Source of the DNA: Anaerozeibacter quisquiliarum | GTDB lineage: Bacteria > Bacillota > Clostridia > Christensenellales > Aristaeellaceae | DNA: 40,283 bases | Assembly (NCBI GenBank): GCA_051162045.1 | Contig: JBISDI010000036.1 | Reading direction: 5' to 3' (one strand) | Shown: piece by piece, positions 21,949 through 29,982 of the stretch | Position numbering within the stretch: the first letter of the stretch is position 1 | Layout: every line of letters begins with the position of its first letter | Notes under the pieces: generated by a model | Told to the model about the DNA's origin: nothing | Database searches by the model: none | Seen by the model: only the letters and a program-made list of their open reading frames with translations | Translations under genes and position numbers: made by a program

Positions 21949-24900
21949 GGCTGGTGCGCCCCCTCTCCGTCTCAATCTCGGCGTACCATGCCTTGAACTG
22001 CTCGAATACGTCGTCAATCGCGCTCTTAACCATTTCCTCGTCGGCATTGCCCTGGATGGTGATCTGCGGGGCGAATATCACCTGCCCGCCGCCACCAAGC
22101 CCAAGGCCTACGCCAGCTGCAGCCTCCGCGAGCAGACTCTTACTCCTCGGGCTGTCGTTGTGCGGCACGACGGTTTCGTCGTAACGCCCCTCGCCGATCC
22201 AAGACAACGTCGGTCCCGTCACCGTTCCGCCCGTCGCCATGCCCGGCACGGAGAAGTTTATAGAGAATTTCGGTTGTACGTTGCTGAGGCTGTATGCGGC
22301 CGAAATCAGCCGGCCGCCCGCGCTTTCCAGGCTCGACGCTGCCGTCTGCGACTTGGTGGCAGCAGCCAGTGATTTATCACCTGCGCCTTTAAGCGATGTC
22401 GCCGCGCCATTTTGCGCATCGGCCGCGCCCTGCATCTGACCAAGCACGGACGGGTCCATAAACTGCGGCAGCTTGAAACTCATCGCGTCGCCGTATCCCG
22501 CCTCCGACATGCCCTTGTTGGCGTTGGCGTAGTCGATCAGTGCGAAGGCGTCCAACAGCGCGCCGGACAGCGATTTCGGGTCCAGGAATTGCCCGTTCTC
22601 ACCCTCGACGATGGCGGCAAGCAGAGCGCCAATCTCCGACATGGCCTCGGGCGTAGCGAACTTCGCCATCTCCTGCACAACTGTATCGGACATCGACTCG
22701 TACGCCGCCAGCAACTCGCCGAAGGCCATCGAATCGGCCATCTGGTCAAAGCTGGTGTACTGGCTGCCCGCGAGGTATTCTTGCTGCACACTCTCCGGGA
22801 ATGCCTTTTTCAGATACTCAGCCTGTGCATGCTCGTCCATCCAATCTGGCTTGAACTGATCGATCTGCGCGATCGCCTGATAGTATTCGCCATTCTGCGC
22901 CAGCAGCGCCGACATATCGCCGTACTGGCTCAGCATCCCGTCTGCAAGGGCGGATACAGATTGCGTATACTGGGCATTGGCCTCTGCCAGCGCAATAGGT
23001 AGTTCCGCCCGAAGATCGGAGATCAGTTTACTCTCCTGATCGGCAGATGCCGTATCGCCGCGCGCGGCCGCTTCGGCCATACGCTCCTGCGCCGCGATGA
23101 TCTGATCGGAGTATACGCCGGTAACAGCCTCACGCCTTTGCCGCAGCACTTCCTGCTCGTAGGCCAGCGCCTTTACGTACATCTCCTGATCGCCGTAGCC
23201 CGCTTTCACGGATTGACTGTACATCCTGGCCCGCCTTGCTTCCGGTCCGGTCAGGTCGCCCAGCGCGTCGGCCACTTCCTGGATGTCCGCGAGCACGGCG
23301 TTCTTGCTTTCCGCATCGACGCCGAGCGTGATGGCAGATGCCGCGGTCTGCAGCTCAGTCAGCGCTGTGTTGGCCTCCTGGATCTTCGTGACCACCCACC
23401 ACGTTCCAAGCGCTGCACTCGTCAGGCCCAGCGCCAGCACGGCGCCTCCCGGATGTTTGCCGAAGAAGCTGGTGATTACGCCAGCCTTCTCGATAACAGA
23501 GCCCAGCGCCCAGATAATGCCGCCGCCCGCCGTGGCGTAAGCCGTGCTGCTTACCAGGACGCTCTGAGCGTTTTTATCCAAGTTCCCAAACGCATCAATG
23601 ACCTCGCCGATCTTCGTCTTGATGGGTTCGAGCGCCTCGGCCACCGTTTCACCGTAGTTTGCCATCGCGTTTGCGCCCTTGTTTGCCAGCATCTTGTCCT
23701 GCGCTTCTGTTGTGCTGGCGAACATGTTGTATTCCTTGTCCAGTGCAGTGTTTTCGTCCCACGCCTTGCGCGACGTCTCGATGGCCGATCGGAACAACTC
23801 CTGCGCGCCGGCCGCCGCCAGGATAGCATTGGACAGGCGTACCTCGGTCAACCCCATGTCGTTAAGGATACTGACCGCACTCTCGTCCTTGATGCCGCCC
23901 AGCCCTTCGACAAACCGCAGCATCATTTCCGTGGGATCGTTCGCCCACATCTTTTTGAACTGGTCCGTCGTGACGCCGGCAATCCCGGCGTAGTCCTCCA
24001 GCGACACCGCGGCTTTCAGGTACCCTTTCAGTTCCTTGGTTGTCAACCCGAAGGATTCCGCGATGCCCTTGAAGTCCTTGGGCGAATTGGATGCCATCAG
24101 CTCCATCTCACGCAGGGATTTGCCGGTCTTTTGCAACACACCGTCCATCTTCCCGCTGACCTGGGCCGAGACCTCCATGCTCTTCATCAGCTTCGACCAT
24201 GCGCTGCCGCCCGCCTCCGCCTCGATGCCGGATGCGTGAAGCGCAGCGCCAAACCCCATCACGTCCGCCGCGGCCATGTTGACCGCATCGCCGGTGGACA
24301 TCATGCGGTAGGTATAGTCGACGATGTCTGATTCGTTGGTGGCTAGAGTGTTGCCGAGCGCGACGATGGAGCTACCCATGTTGGACAGGTTGCCCGCACC
24401 AACGTCCAGCACGCCGGTGATCTTTGCTACCGATTCGCTGGCCGATTCCGCCGACAGGTCTGTGGCGGTATCCAGCTTTGCCATGACCAACGTAAAACCT
24501 TCGAGGTCGTCAATCGGGATACCCATCTTGGCGCCGGCCGCAGCACCCCTTAACAGTTCCTGATAGGTGATGGGCATTTCTTGGCTGTGCTTGAGCATGT
24601 TCTGCTTGAACTGCTCGTATTGCTCGTCGGTGCCCTCGGCGACCTTCATGACCTGCATAAGCTCCGATTCGTATTCCTTCGATAGCCCATACGATTTACC
24701 GCCCAACGCCAGCAGCGGCAAGGCGATATGCGTGGTGATGCCCTTCCCGACCTTCTTGATGGTGGAACCGACGCTTTCCAGCTTTTGCCCCATCGCCTGG
24801 ATCGCCTTTGTCGATTCCTCCCAGCTTTTCTTCCCGGCAGCTTTTTCAGCTGCCTCCGCAACCTGGCTGTAGTAGGCCAGCTGGGTTTCCTGCTCTGCCT

Positions 24901-25258
24901 TGAGTTCTGCGTTGGCCTCGGCGTGCTGCTTCTCCAGATCTATAATGGCCTGCTTCTGATCCAGTTCAAAGTCAGCCATAGCCTGACGCTTCTGCGCCAT
25001 GGTCATCGTCTTGTTGTTGCGAAGGGCTTCTTGCAGCAGCGCTTTTTGACTGGCCTGCTCGGCCTTCAACTGCGCCTTGGCGGTTTTCTGCGCGCCTTTC
25101 ATCGTGCTCTGCGCGACCGCCATTTCGGCCTTCTGGTTCGCCTTCAGCGCGGCGGCGGATAGCTTCTGCAAATCGTTGCTTGCCGCCTGTACCGCCTTTT
25201 CCAGTGATGGGTCGATTTTACCGCCCATCTGAATGATCGTCTCAAGGGTCTTTGCCAT
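21941..25258 (-). CDS. Tail tape measure protein (TP901 type)
   Basis: 1105 residues, the longest gene. An N-terminal coiled coil rich in Ala/Lys/Gln (1-145), then a TP901-type core (GKSYGLSKEYESELMQVMKVAEG, LLRGAAAGAKMGI, SASESVAKITGVLDVG), a hydrophobic stretch (about 590-640 with VLALGLTSAALGTWWVV), a long helical region and a Gly-rich C-terminus with TGPTLSWIGEGRYDETVVPH. It sets tail length (about 1.5 A per residue in general) and is ejected with the DNA. Confidence 0.92.
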   Translation of the reverse strand: MAKTLETIIQMGGKIDPSLEKAVQAASNDLQKLSAAALKANQKAEMAVAQSTMKGAQKTAKAQLKAEQASQKALLQEALRNNKTMTMAQKRQAMADFELDQKQAIIDLEKQHAEANAELKAEQETQLAYYSQVAEAAEKAAGKKSWEESTKAIQAMGQKLESVGSTIKKVGKGITTHIALPLLALGGKSYGLSKEYESELMQVMKVAEGTDEQYEQFKQNMLKHSQEMPITYQELLRGAAAGAKMGIPIDDLEGFTLVMAKLDTATDLSAESASESVAKITGVLDVGAGNLSNMGSSIVALGNTLATNESDIVDYTYRMMSTGDAVNMAAADVMGFGAALHASGIEAEAGGSAWSKLMKSMEVSAQVSGKMDGVLQKTGKSLREMELMASNSPKDFKGIAESFGLTTKELKGYLKAAVSLEDYAGIAGVTTDQFKKMWANDPTEMMLRFVEGLGGIKDESAVSILNDMGLTEVRLSNAILAAAGAQELFRSAIETSRKAWDENTALDKEYNMFASTTEAQDKMLANKGANAMANYGETVAEALEPIKTKIGEVIDAFGNLDKNAQSVLVSSTAYATAGGGIIWALGSVIEKAGVITSFFGKHPGGAVLALGLTSAALGTWWVVTKIQEANTALTELQTAASAITLGVDAESKNAVLADIQEVADALGDLTGPEARRARMYSQSVKAGYGDQEMYVKALAYEQEVLRQRREAVTGVYSDQIIAAQERMAEAAARGDTASADQESKLISDLRAELPIALAEANAQYTQSVSALADGMLSQYGDMSALLAQNGEYYQAIAQIDQFKPDWMDEHAQAEYLKKAFPESVQQEYLAGSQYTSFDQMADSMAFGELLAAYESMSDTVVQEMAKFATPEAMSEIGALLAAIVEGENGQFLDPKSLSGALLDAFALIDYANANKGMSEAGYGDAMSFKLPQFMDPSVLGQMQGAADAQNGAATSLKGAGDKSLAAATKSQTAASSLESAGGRLISAAYSLSNVQPKFSINFSVPGMATGGTVTGPTLSWIGEGRYDETVVPHNDSPRSKSLLAEAAAGVGLGLGGGGQVIFAPQITIQGNADEEMVKSAIDDVFEQFKAWYAEIETERGRTSLA

Positions 25259-25264
25259 CCGCCG

Positions 25265-25456
25265 TCACCTCCTTCTGCGACCGCGCTTCCCGCGGCTCGA
25301 ATATTGCGGTTGCTTATCACGTAGCTTCTTGACGATCTCGCTCTGTCGCTTACCAGCCTTGGCTAGATCGTCAAAGTAGTCCAGAAACAAGGTGGCCCGC
25401 ATGCTATACAGCCACGGGCCACCGATATGCAGCGCAAATCCTATTTCGGCGATCAT
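25265..25456 (-). CDS. Tail assembly chaperone, second short frame
   Basis: 63 residues, basic end (GKRGRRRR). The ATG overlaps the previous stop (ATGA at 25453-25456). It takes the slot of P2 E' or lambda T, but no slippery heptamer is seen at the junction, so translation is probably by coupling. IGFALHIGGPWLYSMRATLF resembles small proteins in this slot in other Firmicutes phages. Confidence 0.6.
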   Translation of the reverse strand: MIAEIGFALHIGGPWLYSMRATLFLDYFDDLAKAGKRQSEIVKKLRDKQPQYSSRGKRGRRRR

Positions 25457-25812
25457 TCGGCGAAGGTCTGGTCCTCCGACTCCTCCGAGTCCTCCGTCTC
25501 CTCGCCCAGCAAGAAAAAATCACGCGCGAGCCTCATGGCCTTCGCGCCGTCCTTTGCATTCAGGCGGGCGAGATCGCTGTCGTCCAAGCTGTTGTCCACC
25601 TTAATCGCGGCGCGCTTGAACAGCGCGAACTGACAGAACGGGTCGAGCTCCTGGCTCACTACACCGCCCAGCAGACCGTACTTCTCCCGGCCGCGGCCCA
25701 GTGACACGATGTCCTCCACCGTCAGCGCGTCGAAATCATAGCGGATTTCTGAAACTCTTTTGCCGTTCACCATAATCGGTGCCGACAACCTCAAAACGCC
25801 GTTGTTGTTCAT
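25453..25812 (-). CDS. Tail assembly chaperone (gpE-like)
   Basis: 119 residues, between tail tube and tape measure. Contains VSEIRYDFDALTVEDIVSLG and a helical core, with a strongly acidic end (GEETEDSEESEDQT). This matches the tail assembly chaperone slot that keeps the tape measure soluble until the tube polymerises. Sequence match is weak; position is the main evidence. Confidence 0.65.
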   Translation of the reverse strand: MNNNGVLRLSAPIMVNGKRVSEIRYDFDALTVEDIVSLGRGREKYGLLGGVVSQELDPFCQFALFKRAAIKVDNSLDDSDLARLNAKDGAKAMRLARDFFLLGEETEDSEESEDQTFAE

Positions 25813-25821
25813 ACGTCCTCC

Positions 25822-26331
25822 TTAATCCAGGAAACCCCGAACCGGTTTCCCGCTATCTACACCGTTAATTCGGTAGATAAAATTGTTCTTGTCGATTAGC
25901 ACGGTCTCAACGCCATCCACATATTCCTCATACCGGGCTACTTCGTAGGTGGCGCTGCCCTCGACAGCACTCGCATTCTCCAGACTACCGCCGCCGGTAC
26001 TCTTTAGAAAGCAGGTGATGAAGATCTTGACACTCTGAGGCTGCACACCGCCCTCGCCGTCAAAGACGTCCTGCACCGTCCGCAGCTCGATGCTGTGCTT
26101 GCCGGGCCGCATCAAATGTGCCCGACCGGAACCGATACCCTGATAGTTCAACGTCAGCTCGGCGCTCTCGATCTGTGCTGTGCTGGGCACGTCCAGGGTG
26201 CCCATGACGCCAGCACCTCTTACCTCGGTTGTGGCATTGGAAAACTCGGGGAGATCAGCCGAGACATAGCCCTTGATTTCCACGCCGTCGTCGATGCACT
26301 TCTGGGCGATGATGTTCAGTTTCTTGTCCAT
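25822..26331 (-). CDS. Major tail tube protein (FII-like)
   Basis: 169 residues with GGAGGGAAAG upstream. The P2 FII pattern is clear: an early IKGYVSADLPEFSNATTEVRG, then GVMGTLDVP, ESAELTLNYQGIG and KIFITCFLKSTGGGSLENAS, ending with FIYRINGVD. It polymerises into the inner tube under the sheath. Confidence 0.88.
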   Translation of the reverse strand: MDKKLNIIAQKCIDDGVEIKGYVSADLPEFSNATTEVRGAGVMGTLDVPSTAQIESAELTLNYQGIGSGRAHLMRPGKHSIELRTVQDVFDGEGGVQPQSVKIFITCFLKSTGGGSLENASAVEGSATYEVARYEEYVDGVETVLIDKNNFIYRINGVDSGKPVRGFLD

Positions 26332-26344
26332 TCTCTTTCCTCCC

Positions 26345-27781
26345 TCAACCGACCAACCGGGGCAGGCCCTCGTCGGTATAGCTCAGCACGGCGGTGATCA
26401 GGCTCAGCGGCGGCGTGCTGGTGGCGCGCAGTTTGAACTTGATCCGGCCGTTGACCAGATCATCATCATTCTGCACAACCGAATCCGGCTCGGCGGCGGC
26501 GTACAGCAGCGCGCCCCTAGTCACTAGGCTATCAAGCCACTTATTCACGTCCACCAGGATCGCGTCCAATCGGTTCCTGGTCATCGGCTTGCTGATGTCG
26601 TCGAAGTAGCGCTGCGTGAACGTGTTCAGCACGTAGTACAACATGCGGATGCCGCTGTCAAAGATCGACCGCTTGTCCACATTCTGAGCGTCGTCCGCAT
26701 ACGAGCCGGTGTGGCAGCCCCACAATCTCCATTTGCCGCCCCAGCGCAGCATAGTCGCGATACCGGCCGCCTTGATCTTGTCCGCCAGGTCGATATCCAG
26801 CAGGATATCGGTGCCGTCGGCCAAGCACACACCGTCGATGTCAAGTTCCTTGTTGTCCGCGGTCTCCATGGGGATGCCGCCGTTCGCCGCATCCGCCTGC
26901 ATCAGCGCAACCGTGCGCAGCACAGACCCGAAGTATTTCACGCCGTTCTTCTTGCCAATCGGCCACGAAGGCAGGTCCATCTCGCCGGTCAACCCTGCGG
27001 CGTTCTTGCCGGTGATCGCGGCGGGCACGTCCTTGTTGGTCGCCGAGGATACGTCACTCATCACGACCGCGAAGAATCGCCCAGATACCGCCTGGCTGAT
27101 CGTAGTCAGCGCGGCGTGTACGCCGACGTCACCACCAAAGTTTGGCGCGCATAGGAAGGCCGGCACCACGCCCAGTGTCTGGTAGGTGTAATGGATCGCC
27201 TGCACGCCCGTCTTCACGCCAGCGTCGGTGGTGGTGCCAACGATGTCGTCCGCGTCGATCCCACTGACTACCGCCTTTTTGTAGGTCAGCGCCAAGGGCG
27301 AGGTTAGCGTTCCGCCCATATCGGTAATCTTGATCTTGCGGATATCGCCGTCGTAGCGTATTTGCACGTTGGCATTCTCTGGAATGCCTGTTAACGTGCT
27401 GATCACGCAATCCTGATCGTCGATGTAACCCACGCCGCCGCGCAGCATCACCGATACGCTGGTATTCTCCGATGCAGTTGCTCCGCTGGCTTCCGGATCG
27501 TACACGTTGATGCATACAATGGGGCCAACAGGCTTGACCTTGTTTTTGAAGTGGGCGGCCATCGCCATGCACAGGTCGTACTTCGCGAAGTCATCCGCGT
27601 AGCCCAGCTTGCGCACGCCGTCCTCGTATCCAGTGATCAGCACCGGCTTGTTTATAGGCGCAGGTTCAGTCGCCAGATGCAAGGGCGCAATGCCCACGTA
27701 CACCGGTACATTGTCTAGGGTCTGCGGCGCGGTCAGGATGGTCGGCCCCAACTCACCTTGTACGCCGTACTTGTTCGCCAT
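26345..27781 (-). CDS. Tail sheath protein (FI-like)
   Basis: 478 residues from the ATG at 27781 with GGAGGATG upstream; an earlier in-frame start overlaps that site. N-terminal GVQGELGP and VPVYVGIAPLH, middle VPAFLCAPNFG and a C-terminal MTRNRLDAILVDVNKWLDSLV block fit contractile sheath proteins of P2 type. Presence of the sheath makes the phage a myovirus. Confidence 0.92.
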   Translation of the reverse strand: MANKYGVQGELGPTILTAPQTLDNVPVYVGIAPLHLATEPAPINKPVLITGYEDGVRKLGYADDFAKYDLCMAMAAHFKNKVKPVGPIVCINVYDPEASGATASENTSVSVMLRGGVGYIDDQDCVISTLTGIPENANVQIRYDGDIRKIKITDMGGTLTSPLALTYKKAVVSGIDADDIVGTTTDAGVKTGVQAIHYTYQTLGVVPAFLCAPNFGGDVGVHAALTTISQAVSGRFFAVVMSDVSSATNKDVPAAITGKNAAGLTGEMDLPSWPIGKKNGVKYFGSVLRTVALMQADAANGGIPMETADNKELDIDGVCLADGTDILLDIDLADKIKAAGIATMLRWGGKWRLWGCHTGSYADDAQNVDKRSIFDSGIRMLYYVLNTFTQRYFDDISKPMTRNRLDAILVDVNKWLDSLVTRGALLYAAAEPDSVVQNDDDLVNGRIKFKLRATSTPPLSLITAVLSYTDEGLPRLVG

Positions 27782-27795
27782 GAATTTCATCCTCC

Positions 27796-28335
27796 TCAAT
27801 TCAGTAGGTCGTTCACAACCTTAGCCCGGTCTCCGTACTGGTAGGAAAACGTGCATTGCACCCAGCCGAAGTAGTACGGTCGCAGGTCGGTGAAGTTGGA
27901 GTCGTACACCCCATAGTGCAGTTCATCGTCCAGTGTCATGCCACCAGCGTACGCAATCGATCGAAGGTGTCCGATGACCGTATCGATCATCGTCGTCAGC
28001 GCGCGCCATCCGTCGCCGTTTAGGTCGGTAACCGAGACCCCTTCTCCTTCGACGTCACGCGTGCCAGGGTCCCACGCCATCAAGATCAGCACCACGGGCA
28101 GGTTGCCCTCTCCGGCCTTCTCGCTGCACTCGCCGGGCATGACGGTGATCGAAGGTGCGCGGTAGTATTGCTCATTGGTCAACGCTCCACCAATGGGAAT
28201 GTAAACTGCGTTAACGGATGGCGGCGCGTACTCAAGCAGTGTCGCGTCGTCGTCGCCCGGGCGCTTCATGCTCAGATGGCGCGTGCCATCCTCAAGACAC
28301 GCCACCAAGGCGTCGATGCGTCCTTCAAGCGTCAT
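27796..28335 (-). CDS. Tail completion / terminator protein
   Basis: About 179 residues; start uncertain (ATG at 28335 with GAAGGGG upstream, or ATG 28344 or GTG 28347). MTLEGRIDALVACLEDG is followed by SVNAVYIPIGG and a beta-rich body with YYFGWVQCTFSYQYG. Position just before the sheath gene fits the gpS/XkdJ-like tail completion slot. Family assignment is by context. Confidence 0.6.
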   Translation of the reverse strand: MTLEGRIDALVACLEDGTRHLSMKRPGDDDATLLEYAPPSVNAVYIPIGGALTNEQYYRAPSITVMPGECSEKAGEGNLPVVLILMAWDPGTRDVEGEGVSVTDLNGDGWRALTTMIDTVIGHLRSIAYAGGMTLDDELHYGVYDSNFTDLRPYYFGWVQCTFSYQYGDRAKVVNDLLN

Positions 28336-28343
28336 ACCGTGCA

Positions 28344-29000
28344 TCACCCCTTCATGCTTTCAAACTGCGCCACGAACTCGTCGAGCAGCTTTTGCCCGAT
28401 CGCCTGCGTCAGCGTCGGCTCCAGTTCTTCGTTGCTTATCATCTGCGGCACAGACAAGCTGTGGATCGGCGCAACCGGCCCGGAATACTTGCCGCCATAC
28501 CGGTAATCGGGATCGCGCGCTTTCCGGGCTGCCACCTGACTTCCACTCAGTCGATGAAATGGCAACTTGTTTGTGCGCTTGCTGCGCGGGATGAACACCT
28601 CAGGCGGCGGCGCAAAGGTCTTGCCATGCCCGCGAAAGATTTCCGTGCTGACGCGGTAATTGTCGCCGCGCGGCGCGTATCGCGGGGAAAATCCGAACTT
28701 CTCCAAGGTCAGTGTGCGGCCTGAGAACGTGATCTGTGCGATGGTACCGTCTCCGCCTCCGATTTTCAGCGAAGCGCTCATAGCGGGCCCCTTGGTGTTC
28801 GTGCTTTTCACGGCACCAGCGCTGATGTTGTACAACGCGCTCACTTGAGACGCGGCCGTGTCGATGGCGAATTGCTGCGTCGGGGCAAAAGCAAAGGCCA
28901 GAGCATTTTTCACGGCGTCTGGCCCAAGTTCGGTCCGTAGTCGCTGCGCGGTCAGGTTCAGCTCGCTGGCGTCAAACTTTAGCGTCACCGGCAAGACCAT
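28344..29000 (-). CDS. Minor tail protein Z-like (HK97 gp10/gpZ type)
   Basis: 218 residues from the ATG at 29000, which overlaps the previous stop (TGATG). VTLKFDASELNLTAQRLRTELG and the basic C-terminal half (FIPRSKRTNKLPFHR) fit gpZ-like neck proteins that close the tail end. Longer upstream frame lies inside the neighbour. Confidence 0.65.
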   Translation of the reverse strand: MVLPVTLKFDASELNLTAQRLRTELGPDAVKNALAFAFAPTQQFAIDTAASQVSALYNISAGAVKSTNTKGPAMSASLKIGGGDGTIAQITFSGRTLTLEKFGFSPRYAPRGDNYRVSTEIFRGHGKTFAPPPEVFIPRSKRTNKLPFHRLSGSQVAARKARDPDYRYGGKYSGPVAPIHSLSVPQMISNEELEPTLTQAIGQKLLDEFVAQFESMKG

Positions 29001-29326
29001 CACCCCCTGATCTGCGACAGAACCACGCGCACAATCCCTTCGTCGTCGCGCACGTCTTCCACCACGCACATGCGCCCGTCGAACTTCTGCCGGTCGCCGG
29101 TTTTCGGCAGCTTGTCAAAATCCTGGGCCTTCGCGTAGTACATGATCTGCGCGCCGCTCATGCCGTGATTGCCGGTACGCCCGGTGCCAAGGCGCGCGTT
29201 CAGCTTTTCCAGGGCATCGCCGTCTACGTTTACGGTCATCTTGCGCCCATCAATCTCATGCTCCTCGCCCCATACCTCGAAAAACATATGGTTCGTGGAT
29301 CGGATCAGGCCCAGGATATTGTCCAT
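29000..29326 (-). CDS. Head-tail joining protein, unassigned
   Basis: 108 residues with AAGGGAT before the ATG. Starts MDNILGLIRSTNHMFFEVWGEEHEIDG and ends CVVEDVRDDEGIVRVVLSQIRG, an all-beta layout. Such proteins between capsid and tail genes act as head-tail stoppers or adaptors in lambda and Mu types; the exact role is inferred from position. Confidence 0.6.
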   Translation of the reverse strand: MDNILGLIRSTNHMFFEVWGEEHEIDGRKMTVNVDGDALEKLNARLGTGRTGNHGMSGAQIMYYAKAQDFDKLPKTGDRQKFDGRMCVVEDVRDDEGIVRVVLSQIRG

Positions 29327-29332
29327 GACCGG

Positions 29333-29614
29333 TTATCCCTTCTTTGCCCTCGATCGTCCGATTCGGGGCTTGTCGTCCTTGTCCAGCTGACGATCGTCAG
29401 GCGCTTCCTGATCCTGCGCACCTTCCGGCTCGCAGTCTCTCTGGGCGGTTTCTTCAACCTCGACAGGATCGGCGTCGGCTTGGTAGCTCCCACGCACCGC
29501 GCCATTGTCGATCCATATCCTGGCCAGCGCATGGTCATCACAGTCGATGACTTCACCCGGCTTGTGCTGTCGCCCGGCATACAGGATCGGGCGCAACGCG
29601 ATGTACTTGCTCAT
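29333..29614 (-). CDS. Small head-region protein, acidic tail
   Basis: 93 residues with AGGAGGG upstream. A short N-terminal domain (YIALRPILYAGRQHKPGEVIDCDDHALARIWIDNGAV, split by strands) looks like the small proteins behind the DUF2190 gene in Firmicutes phages. The other half is a disordered acidic stretch with a basic end. Function unknown. Confidence 0.6.
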   Translation of the reverse strand: MSKYIALRPILYAGRQHKPGEVIDCDDHALARIWIDNGAVRGSYQADADPVEVEETAQRDCEPEGAQDQEAPDDRQLDKDDKPRIGRSRAKKG

Positions 29615-29625
29615 GTCGTACCCTC

Positions 29626-29964
29626 CTACACCGGGTTGGCCAAGCGCACATCGATCATGGCCGCAGCCGCGTCCGCCGGAGCCGCCGCCATACCCGCTAC
29701 AACAGTCAACGTGTCCTTGGTTGCGGTAACCACTCCATTTGCAGCATCGAAGTACAGCAGCGCACCAGCGGCCACGGCTTCCCCCGCCTTCTTCGGCATG
29801 GCGAACACGCCGACAATATGCAGATGGCCCGCACCACCGGCCGGGATTTCATCCGACGCCACGCCCACACCACCAGACACAAGCGCGACTACCTCGCCGC
29901 GCTCTACTGCGTTCGTAGCCTTGTATTCAAGAATCTCACCTTCACGCACATAGGTCGCAATCAT
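29626..29964 (-). CDS. DUF2190 capsid-associated protein
   Basis: 112 residues with AAAGGAGG upstream. The pattern TYVREGEILEYKATNAVERGEVV, then GHLHIVGVFAMPK and AGALLYFDAANGVV is that of DUF2190, a small beta-barrel protein often found just after the major capsid gene. A decoration role on the capsid lattice is likely. Confidence 0.85.
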   Translation of the reverse strand: MIATYVREGEILEYKATNAVERGEVVALVSGGVGVASDEIPAGGAGHLHIVGVFAMPKKAGEAVAAGALLYFDAANGVVTATKDTLTVVAGMAAAPADAAAAMIDVRLANPV

Positions 29965-29982
29965 TGTTTGGTCCTCCTTTCT

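Noticed and set aside
25445..25470. Programmed frameshift between the two tail chaperone genes
   Set aside because: No slippery heptamer at the overlap; an ATGA stop-start junction explains coupling more simply.
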